In this document: piece after piece, positions 49,010-57,600 of the stretch
How positions within the stretch are numbered: the stretch's first letter is position 1
How the letters are laid out: every line of letters starts with the position of its first letter
Source: Pycnococcus provasolii
Lineage: Eukaryota; Chlorophyta; Pseudoscourfieldiophyceae; Pseudoscourfieldiales; Pycnococcaceae
DNA length: 64,000 nucleotides
Direction: 5' to 3'
Assembly: GCA_938743325.2 (NCBI GenBank)
Contig: OW568886.1
Location: forward strand, 248,001 to 312,000
Position numbers and translations under genes: made by a program
The notes under the pieces: model-generated
Told to the model about the DNA's origin: nothing
The model's database searches: none
Seen by the model: only the letters and a program-made list of their open reading frames with translations

Positions 49010-51328
49010 CTACACTTCTTTCCATCTCGTCCAATTGACAACATCCCCAACTTCGCGCGCAAGCTCGTGCACGCACCCACGCCATTTCTGCCTAAGTCGC
49101 CGGACCGTCGACGGCCACGGCTTGAGATGAGAATGGTCGTGGTGATTTATGTGCTCGCGATCGCTGGATGACCACAATCCAAACGTCTTAAGATTGAGGA
49201 ATTTGTGGATTTGGTTCCTCACAGCCTCGGGTTCTGCCCAAAGATCTTCCTGAAGCACCACCATCACGCGCTCAGGACCAAAGGCGTCACGCCACGCGCG
49301 CACCCACACAGTGTCCATAAAGGCAAGAGCGGGATGTGCTGCATCTATGTCTTCTTCACATGAGCCTGATCCTCCGCCATTGTTTTTGTCCTTCTCTGGA
49401 AGTAATTCATCTTGTTGTTCTTCCACTTCATCGCGAAGCGAGAGATCGATGCGTTTTGGCAGAACACCTGTTCGTGCCCACAAATCGAAGGCACGCTGGG
49501 GTCCAACTGCTTCCTCTTCTTCTTCTCCAACGTGACGATGGTCGCCTCTTCTGGGCACGTAGTAGAGAAGTGCTGACCACGCGCGTGCGACAGGCTCACG
49601 GAGCATGAGAATCACCCTTGCCCAAGGCAGTAAGGAGTGGGCGCGCATCGCTGCTGTCACATCAGGTTGACCGTGCACGTGTCCGCCGTACACGTCGCCT
49701 GGTGAAACGTCGAGAACAATCTCGCCTACAGCTACGTCAGTTGGAAAACCATCGGCCCAATCAGCGACGCCACGTGCGTACAATGGTCGAGGTGCACGTT
49801 GGTAGTCTGGCGAAATGCTTGTGCCTGCGATAGGCCCTCCATCGCCGAGAAAGTAGCGACCTTTGCCGCCGTTGTTCCCCGTGCGCACTTGCGGATGCTG
49901 TGCCAGCAACGCATGCAAAGCTGTCGTACCCGCGCGCTTCATTCCTGGCACTAGTACGTTTGGCCAGCACATGCGCCGTCCTGATGGTAGCGTGGCACAC
50001 GGCGTTGCGCCGTTGTCGTCGAGGATCGTTGCCATGCGTCCGTCGGCAGGTTGGGACATGCAAAGCCTCTTACCCGGTGCGCCAACGCCGAGTAGTGCTT
50101 GACATCGTGGCGCGTACTCCTCGTCATTTTTCTTCTCCTTCTTAGTAGCATCGTCAAGATGATCATCATCATCAATGACGATGGCATTGTCGTCGTGGTG
50201 GCGAAGTGTCGTAATCATCTGTTCGTTGGCCTGCTTATGATTCTTGAAGATGCGCCGAAGTTTTGCTAAGAGTGCTGGCGGTGGACTTCCCGCCCGTTGT
50301 GTTCTTGTCGTCGTCTGCGGCATTGGTGTTGTGATCTGCTGGCAGCCGCACAGGTTATCATCATTGTTATTTTTATCGTCGTCGACGATGTCATCACGAA
50401 TCACCACAGCGTGCATGATCTTTGATGCAACTGCACAAGCTCCACGCTTCCGCATGGCTGATTCTGTCACGACGATGAACGTTACGTTTGGAAATGCGCG
50501 TCGCCACAGAGCAACTTGTGGCGCATACCATCCAGCCGCGATCAGCTGCAGCGGCCTTGTAGAATCCGGGCTTTTCGGCGAGGAGGCGGTCGCGGCGCAC
50601 CGCGCGTACGTATCGGTGACGTTCCACGACGACGACGATGCTGCGCAGGCTTTCCACGCAACAAGCTCGGCATCCAACAGTTGGTTGAGTGTTGTCCAGT
50701 ACGCCCCCGATCCTAGAAGCAAGTGTTCGTAGTGGTGATGAAATGAGCTGAGTGCTCGTGCCACTGGATCACGCAGCGTCACGACGAGCGCGCGAGGTGG
50801 TTGTTGCGCTTTGCGAAATGCTCGCGCCGCGCGATGTGCACTCCTCATCGGCAGCCTTAGATATGCAGGTGTTGCGTCCAGGCGCCAGCGATGAGGACAA
50901 GTAGCATCGCAGCTGTCCTCATCATACTTGTCGTCGTCGAATGCATCGTTCCATCGAGCTAGCCAATCAATCTTGTCGTCGTCGTCGTCGTCCTCAGCCT
51001 CATCGAATATGTGCGCCTCTTTGCCCACGACAGGAGTTTGGATGCGCACACCTGTTGCCTCGCACGGACACTGCGCAATCGCCGATGCGAGCACGGTCGT
51101 TCCAGCTTTTTGCGCGCCAAGGAGAAGAAGCGTGTGTGGAATAATAATGCTGCTACTATGATGATGATTATCTGCCGACGAGATGATTGAGTTCATTGAT
51201 TCGGCGTCGGCGTCGGCGCCGGCAATCATCATCAGCAAGGACAAGACCACCAGTAGTAACAAAAGCAGTGTAAAAAACAGTGGCAGGATTACTACCACCA
51301 CGAAAGACGCCATCATGTTCTTCAACAT
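49010..51328 (-). CDS. Double sulfotransferase, Golgi type II membrane protein
   Basis: A 772-aa protein with an N-terminal membrane anchor (about 9-36) and two sulfotransferase domains. Domain 1 has the PAPS 5'-phosphosulfate loop LLLGAQKAGTT (about 68) and the 3'-phosphate motif LRDPVARALSSFHHHYEH. Domain 2 has VPGMKRAGTTALHALL (about 466) and LREPVARAWSALLYYVP. Each is followed by a helix-rich segment like NDST/CHST enzymes. The linker is Asp/Asn/Lys-rich. Predicted to sulfate glycans or proteins in the Golgi. Whether both halves are active is unknown, although both keep the Lys/Arg and Thr of the phosphate loop. The start is the first ATG. Confidence 0.8.
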   Translation of the reverse strand: MLKNMMASFVVVVILPLFFTLLLLLLVVLSLLMMIAGADADAESMNSIISSADNHHHSSSIIIPHTLLLLGAQKAGTTVLASAIAQCPCEATGVRIQTPVVGKEAHIFDEAEDDDDDDKIDWLARWNDAFDDDKYDEDSCDATCPHRWRLDATPAYLRLPMRSAHRAARAFRKAQQPPRALVVTLRDPVARALSSFHHHYEHLLLGSGAYWTTLNQLLDAELVAWKACAASSSSWNVTDTYARCAATASSPKSPDSTRPLQLIAAGWYAPQVALWRRAFPNVTFIVVTESAMRKRGACAVASKIMHAVVIRDDIVDDDKNNNDDNLCGCQQITTPMPQTTTRTQRAGSPPPALLAKLRRIFKNHKQANEQMITTLRHHDDNAIVIDDDDHLDDATKKEKKNDEEYAPRCQALLGVGAPGKRLCMSQPADGRMATILDDNGATPCATLPSGRRMCWPNVLVPGMKRAGTTALHALLAQHPQVRTGNNGGKGRYFLGDGGPIAGTSISPDYQRAPRPLYARGVADWADGFPTDVAVGEIVLDVSPGDVYGGHVHGQPDVTAAMRAHSLLPWARVILMLREPVARAWSALLYYVPRRGDHRHVGEEEEEAVGPQRAFDLWARTGVLPKRIDLSLRDEVEEQQDELLPEKDKNNGGGSGSCEEDIDAAHPALAFMDTVWVRAWRDAFGPERVMVVLQEDLWAEPEAVRNQIHKFLNLKTFGLWSSSDREHINHHDHSHLKPWPSTVRRLRQKWRGCVHELAREVGDVVNWTRWKEV

Positions 51329-51347
51329 CCTCACTCACCACTCAGGC

Positions 51348-51404
51348 ACTCACTCACTCACTCACTCACTCACTCACTCACTCACTCACTCACTCACTCA
51401 CTCA
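51348..51404. repeat. (CACT)n microsatellite
   Basis: About 14 perfect tetranucleotide units lie just upstream of the sulfotransferase gene, where the frame remains open by chance. Confidence 0.95.
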
Positions 51405-51974
51405 CGAAATACAACTTGTAATCGCAGAAAAAAAAATTAAAAAACGTAAAAAACGTGTGCGTTATTATTCTCCGACCGACCGAGCCTCAGGCAGGGACTT
51501 ATTATTCTACCGGGTAGGGTAGGGTAGGAGAGAGAAAATAAGGTACTATGAAACGGCGCGTGCAGAAAGAAATTCAGAAATTGACAGCTCCCTCAGTCAG
51601 CTAACCCTAGCCCTAGTCTAACCCCTAAATAAATAAAACCCCTAACCTTAAATTAACGGGTCCCTAACCTTGAGGCTTGAGTGGACCAAAACCAGGTCTA
51701 CCGTGTTTGCGCAAACAAACGGTATTCCGTATTTCAAAAAAATCAAAAAAATCGGGGGCCCCCACTAGTCTATCCAGATCCCAATCAATGGACGTGATGT
51801 CATTGTGAGTAATAACCCTCAACAAGGGGGGTCCCTTTGAGCCCCCAAAGGTGTCACGGAAGGAAGGGGTCAGTCACCAGGACGGGTCCGTCATGCATGG
51901 TGTTCGTCCATGAGTGAGAAGGGTTCAACGACCAAACAAATCATCCTTCGTTCGTCGGTGGTGACTTCGTGGTG
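51405..51974. other. Intergenic region with CCCTAA-like cluster
   Basis: No gene. CTAACCCTAGCCCTAG, TCTAACCCCTAAAT and AACCCCTAACCTTAA units at about 51600-51670 lie 300-370 bp upstream of the flavin monooxygenase. A GGTAGGGTAGGGTAGG run occurs near 51513-51530. Confidence 0.5.
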
Positions 51975-53543
51975 ATGGTGATGATGGACTACTACGGTGC
52001 TGCTAGCTGGCGCGTTCAAGCGAAGGGAACAACAACAACGCCGATTCGCAGGAGGAATTGCTCGTACCGTCGTCGCCCGATGGCTCGTCGTGCGCTCCAA
52101 GCCGCGGAGACACAGAACGGTGGCGGCAGCAGGAATCCGAGCGCAATCGTTATCGGCGCAGGACCGGCGGGTGCTGCTGCGGCACTCGCTCTTGCAAGGA
52201 CGCGACGTTGGGACGTGCGTGTCTTCGAGCGACGCATGGAAGCGTGGGAAGCGAGCGCGCACCCGTCGAGCTGGAATGTCACGCTCACGCGCCGCGCCTT
52301 CGACACGCTCGAGGAGTTGGGTATAGACATAACAGCCCTCCGTGAACAAGGAACGCGCTTGCAGAGCCGTGTGATCCTAGGATCGGCGGGTAGTGCGCCA
52401 ACGACGGCGCCGATGCAGTTTGACAATCTCAACCTCGCCACATGGCGCATCGCCGAGCCGCTCGTCGCGGAAGCACGCCGTGAGACTGTCGAATTTGAGT
52501 TCGGATGCGAATGCCTTGGTATCCGCCAGGATCAGCAACATGATTATGATGGTGGTACGAATGCCCAAGTTCGGATCCTCAATGAGCACGGCGAGGTACG
52601 AGTATACGTCGCGGATCTCGTCGTAGGTGCGGACGGAGCCAATTCGGCGGTTCGCATGTCACTCACTCGCTCGTCGTTTGGATTCGAAGTGGCTCAGGAC
52701 TTTGAGGGTAGCTTGCAGTTTCGATCCACCACCATCCAGCTTCCGAAGCACGCTAAGCTCGGCTCAGATCGCATGGCTGATGAGGGTGTGAACCCTTCGA
52801 CGGGCCAGTTGGAGCAGGTTGGCGATGGACTGTACAACATCATGTCGCGAAAAGGCAAAGGTGCGGTTATCGTCTCGCCCAATCACAACCTCTCCGCCAA
52901 TCTCGTGATTGCGGAGTCTCTGCTGCATGGCGCGACTGAGCCGGAGGAGGTGAGGCGGCTAATTCTTCATGCTACGCCGGCAGTCGCTCCTCTCGTTACG
53001 AACGAAGCTGTGCTTGCGCTCTCAGCGTGTACTCCTCTTGCAAGCAAAACGGTGGGGATCTCTCGTTACTCAGACGGCGCTGTCGTGCTCATCGGCGATG
53101 CAGCGCACTCGATGCTGAACAACCTCGGACAAGGCGCGAATTCAGCGCTAGAAGATGTGCGCTTGCTCGTGGCACAACTCCATGACATCAAATCAAAGGC
53201 GGATATTCCTCTCGCGTTGAAGCGCTTCAGCGACTCTCGCAAGCGCGACATGGATGCTGCTTCAACGCTTTCAAAACTTGCATTCCACGTGGTTTCGTCG
53301 GTTCCAAGGAAGCTGGATTCGATGCTCTACCTGATCGTGTACAAAATGTGCCAACGGCTTCCGTTCGTCACGCCGTGGCAGACTGTCGTCGCCACGCGCC
53401 CGGACGTTTCATACACTGCCGTTGGACGTCTGCGATCCATCCAGAACAAGGCGATCTTGCTAGGGTTAGGGTTACTGCTGGCATTGTTCGCGATGAAGGT
53501 CGGGAAGGTTGGTTGGCCTCTCGTCGTGAAAAGTATGACTTGA
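51975..53543 (+). CDS. FAD-dependent monooxygenase (KMO/UbiH-like) with C-terminal membrane anchor
   Basis: A 522-aa flavoprotein hydroxylase. The dinucleotide-binding loop VIGAGPAGAAAALALA starts near residue 57 and VADLVVGADGANSAVR near 212. The FAD/DG motif GDAAHSMLNNLGQGANSALED near 374 resembles kynurenine 3-monooxygenase more than squalene epoxidase. The hydrophobic C-terminus (AILLGLGLLLALFAM) is a likely membrane anchor, as in KMO, which sits in the outer mitochondrial membrane. The basic N-terminus could be a transit peptide. Substrate is not proven; the proline usual after GDAAH.M is Leu. The start is the first ATG of a short cluster. Confidence 0.85.
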   Translation: MVMMDYYGAASWRVQAKGTTTTPIRRRNCSYRRRPMARRALQAAETQNGGGSRNPSAIVIGAGPAGAAAALALARTRRWDVRVFERRMEAWEASAHPSSWNVTLTRRAFDTLEELGIDITALREQGTRLQSRVILGSAGSAPTTAPMQFDNLNLATWRIAEPLVAEARRETVEFEFGCECLGIRQDQQHDYDGGTNAQVRILNEHGEVRVYVADLVVGADGANSAVRMSLTRSSFGFEVAQDFEGSLQFRSTTIQLPKHAKLGSDRMADEGVNPSTGQLEQVGDGLYNIMSRKGKGAVIVSPNHNLSANLVIAESLLHGATEPEEVRRLILHATPAVAPLVTNEAVLALSACTPLASKTVGISRYSDGAVVLIGDAAHSMLNNLGQGANSALEDVRLLVAQLHDIKSKADIPLALKRFSDSRKRDMDAASTLSKLAFHVVSSVPRKLDSMLYLIVYKMCQRLPFVTPWQTVVATRPDVSYTAVGRLRSIQNKAILLGLGLLLALFAMKVGKVGWPLVVKSMT

Positions 53544-53897
53544 CTTGATAAATCAACGTACAGTAAATCTTCAGTTCTACTTGTTTAATTGGGGTTTTTG
53601 ATTGGGGGGAGTCGCTCGCGCAGCTGGTTCTGGGCGGCCGCCCGGAGGGTCTCGAGACCCTCCGGCGGCCTCTCCCTTAAGGCTGCTCGCGCGTATCCAC
53701 TCTTGCTGTTGGTTGCTTGCTTCGCAAACAACCTAACAGCCGCACTACACACGAGTAGTGGGAGGTCGAACACACGCCGGACGCGTCTTCGAGGGACGTA
53801 GTTCGTGTACCGAAACGGTCTGAGTATCTACACTTAGATCTAAACATCAGCAACCTTCGATTGGAAGTTTACTGTTGGATTCTTAATCGATTGATTA
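53544..53897. other. Intergenic region with perfect palindrome
   Basis: Positions 53642-53665 are a 24-bp perfect palindrome (CCGGAGGGTCTC and its complement). It is too GC-rich and isolated to classify as a terminator with confidence. A 70-codon frame at 53589-53801 is probably chance. Confidence 0.45.
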
Positions 53898-54260
53898 ATG
53901 GGTGACGCGCCGAACGAACTCGAGGTTCTGGAAGCTCGTCGCGAAATATTGCAGCTGGAGATTGCGCTCGCGCAGGAGCGCCGCGCAGCTGCAGAAGCAG
54001 AGCAGAAGGGCAAGAAAGCGGCCGACGAAGGAGGCGAGCCCACGTTAGATTACGTGGTGCCGGCCAGCTATCCGGACGCTCGCCACGCGGAGTCGCTACC
54101 TACGGCTGGGATTCTGCGTCGTGGCAAGCCAACACTGCTATCCTTGCCGTCGAACCCTGTTCTTCAGCACCTAGAGGCTGAATCGGTGAAACAGGGACGC
54201 GCGTCCGGAGATCGACGGCGGAGCGGCGCACTGCGTCAACCGCGTTCATCTGGTGTGTAA
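53898..54260 (+). CDS. Short hypothetical protein with coiled coil
   Basis: A 120-codon ORF. The N-terminal 45 residues are a Glu/Ala/Arg heptad helix (LEARREILQLEIALAQERR). The rest is Pro/Ser/Arg-rich with no motif. It may be a small lineage-specific gene or, like the ORF at 41858, a remnant of a mobile-element protein. There is no adjacent polymerase or repeats at its ends, so this remains open. Confidence 0.35.
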   Translation: MGDAPNELEVLEARREILQLEIALAQERRAAAEAEQKGKKAADEGGEPTLDYVVPASYPDARHAESLPTAGILRRGKPTLLSLPSNPVLQHLEAESVKQGRASGDRRRSGALRQPRSSGV

Positions 54261-54663
54261 AAGATGACCTTCATTGGCAATACTGGCCCCCCCTAAAATC
54301 CTGAAACATAAGTTGCCGAACGTTATTAAGGGAGGGATGGGTGGGATGCCGGATGCGTGCAAGGTGCGAAAAGACAAGGAAGTTAGGGTTATAGTTGGTA
54401 GGATGGTAAGGAACTAGGGTTAGGGTTAGCGAAGCAGGCTGCTTTCGTCCCCCCCGGGCTGACGCGGCGGCGGCGCGTGGTGTCCTCCCTAAATTAAATG
54501 CTCGTCGGCGCATCTACATCTCATTCCATTCCCCACTTTGCTTGAGCCTGTCCTGTCATTGGCACCTGGCACCTGGTTCCTTTCTCCCTCACTCTCCCTC
54601 TCTTGGTGGTCTTTGTCTCGGTCTCGGTTTACTCTCTCGGTCTCTCTCTCCTGGGTCACTCTT
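54261..54663. other. Intergenic region upstream of the Pol III subunit
   Basis: Contains TTAGGG words (ACTAGGGTTAGGGTTAGCG at about 54415-54432) and a CT-rich leader (54590-54660: CTCTCCCTCTCTTGG and similar), probably the 5' UTR. Here TTAGGG lies on the coding strand, an exception to the usual CCCTAA orientation. Confidence 0.5.
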
Positions 54664-57600
54664 ATGGGCGACTCTTTGAATGTCGTGAATGGTGTCTCTG
54701 GTGGTAACTCGCCGGCATCACTCCCTTTAGCTCGTGATTTTGATGGTGATAATAATAATATGGCGCATCCATCAGAAGTTGGTGTTGCAGGTGTTGTTGG
54801 TGGTGTTCCAGCAGGTGGTGGTTCCGTGTTTCCTTCTTCAGCAGGTGTTTCCTTCAGTGGTGGTGATGCTCAGTGCCCGCCGTGCTCACCTCTGGGAATT
54901 CAAGCGCAAATCGAAAAACGGGCGCTGAACATGGTGCCCACGAAACCACTCTCATCAGCCACCACGGGCCTACACGCGCGCGGTAACGGCGCATCCACCT
55001 CCACGCAACTTCACAACCTCGCGTCATCCATCAGTCAATCGCAGCAAATTTCTGGAATCCAGTTCTCTCTCCTGAGCAGCACGGATGTCAAACACGTCTC
55101 CGAGCTAGTCGTGTCCAAGAGAAACCTGTACGACATGCCCGACCGTAAGCCTTCCGAGAATGGCTTGCTGGACCCTCGTTTGGGAACGTCCGACAAAAAG
55201 CAACCGTGCGAGACGTGCGGTGGACAACTCAAAGAGTGCGCGGGACATTTTGGACACATCAAACTCGAACTTCCCGTCTTCCACATTGGGTACTTCAAAC
55301 ATACGCTAACAGTCCTGCAGTGCATATGCAAGCAGTGCGCACGTGTCCTGCTGACCGACGACGAACACGCGCATTTCCTCAAGCTGCTGCGCTCGCCGAA
55401 GTGCGACCTCGGCATGCGACGCGGCCTCGCAAAGAGAATCGTCGAGAAGTGCAAGCGCGTACGCAAGTGCACGCGCTGCGGCTTTCACAACGGGCCCGTG
55501 CGCAAGGTGGCAAACGCTCTGAAGTTTCAGCACGACCGGCTCCACAAGGCGGAAAAGGAAATTAACGACAAGGAGAAAGGTCTGTACGCCAAGTTCTGCT
55601 CCGACCAGCAGAAGGACTGGGGCGAGACCGTCTCCGTGTCGAACAGCAGGGACGACCTCAACCCTCTGCGCACGCTACGCCTCTTCGAGCGCATACCGTA
55701 CGAGGATGTCATCCTGCTCGACATCGAGGGTGGCCGACCAGAGCACCTGCTGCTCACGCACCTTCCCGTGTCGCCCGTCTGCATTCGACCTTCCGTGAAG
55801 GTGGAGAACACGGCAGGAACGAACGAGGATGACATCACCATGAAGATGGTGAGCATCATCGAGGTGAATAATCGCCTCAAACTGGACATTGACCAAGGGA
55901 GACCGACTAATTCGCTGCTGGAGTGCTGGGATCACCTACAGACGCAGTGCGCGAGCCTCGTGAACAGCGAGCTTCCCGGGCTGCCGAGCTCCTTCCACAC
56001 GTACGGCTCCAAGCCAAGTCGCGGATTCGCGCAGCGCCTCAAGGGCAAGCAAGGTCGCTTCCGCTTCAATCTCAGCGGCAAGCGCGTCGACTTCACGGGA
56101 CGCACCGTCATCAGCCCTGACCCCAATCTGGACATCGACCAGGTGGGCGTGCCGCTGCACGTCGCTAAGGTACTAACGTACCCCGAAACGGTCAACGAGC
56201 ACAACATCGAGTTCCTGCGGCAGTGCGTCATCAACGGAACGAATGTACACCCCGGCGCCAGCTTTGTCACGCGCTCGCACAACACCGGTGGAAGCAGGGG
56301 AGGTAGTGCAGACGGCGGAGGCGCCGAGCGCGATAAGGTGTTCCTGAAGTACGGCGACCGTCAGCGAACGGCGGCTCAGCTGCGCGTCGGCGACGTGGTG
56401 GAGCGACACCTCATGGACGGTGACATCGTGCTCTTCAATCGCCAGCCAAGCCTGCATCGCCTAAGCATCATGGCGCACAAGGTGAGGGTTCATAAGCATC
56501 GCACATTCTCGTTCAATCTGTGCGTGTGCGCACCATACAACGCAGACTTTGATGGCGATGAGATGAACCTGCACGTGCCTCAGACGGAGCAGGCAAAGGC
56601 GGAGGCGAAGGTGCTGATGGGAGTTCACGAGAACCTTCGCACGCCGAAGGGTGGCGAGGCGCTCGTCGCGTGCACGCAGGATTTCCTCACATGCGCGTAC
56701 CTGCTGACGAGCCGCGACATCTTCGTGGATCGAGCGCAATTTGCACAGATTTGCTGCATGTTCACCCCCCCTGAGGAAAGGATGCGCATTCCGCCACCCA
56801 CCATCTGGAAACCAATTGCCCTTTGGACAGGCAAGCAGGTGATCAGCACGCTCATTCAGTCGTGCCGCACGGCATCAATGGGTGACGCGCGCGTGGTGCC
56901 AAGCTTCGAGGTTCCGGAGAAGGGATACACGCGGTCGAGCCACGGCGTGGATTCCCGTGAGCGTGAGGCGAAGGAGCTGTGTCCCGCGGATGGCTGGGTG
57001 GTTGTACACAAGGGCGAGCTCGTTGCTGGGCGCCTCGGAAAGGCTTCGCTGGGATCGGGTACCCGCACCGGTCTTTTCGCGACGCTGCTGGCTCAGTACG
57101 AGCCGGCGGTGGCAGCGAATTGTATGAACAAGCTAGCTCGGCTGAGTGCTCGGTGGATTGGAAGCCGCGGCTTTTCCATCGGGCTCGACGACGTCAAGGC
57201 TCCCGAGACGCTTATTGAAGGCCGAAACATGCGAATGGAGGAGGGATACCGACGCTGCGACGAGCAGATCGATGCGTACCGCACAGGGAGGCTGCAGCTG
57301 CAGCCGGGCTGCGATTTGGACGAAACGCTCGAGACGGTGGTGACGGGTGAGCTGAACAACATTCGCCAGGAGGCGGGAACTCTCTGCAGCAAATTGCTAA
57401 GCCGCCTGAACCCTGCGGTGGTGATGGCGACCTGCGGCTCGAAGGGAAGTCCGCTCAACGTGGCGCAGATGGTGGCATGCGTGGGACAGCAGACAGTCTC
57501 AGGACAGCGCTGTCCCGAAGGCTTCGACGGCCGTACGCTGCCTCACTTCGACGTGGGTGCACGCGAGCCAGCGGCGAAAGGTTTTGTGGCGAACAGCTTC

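Noticed and set aside
53589-53801. 70-codon frame as a small gene
   Set aside because: Overlaps a palindrome, lacks codon bias and has an equally open antisense frame.
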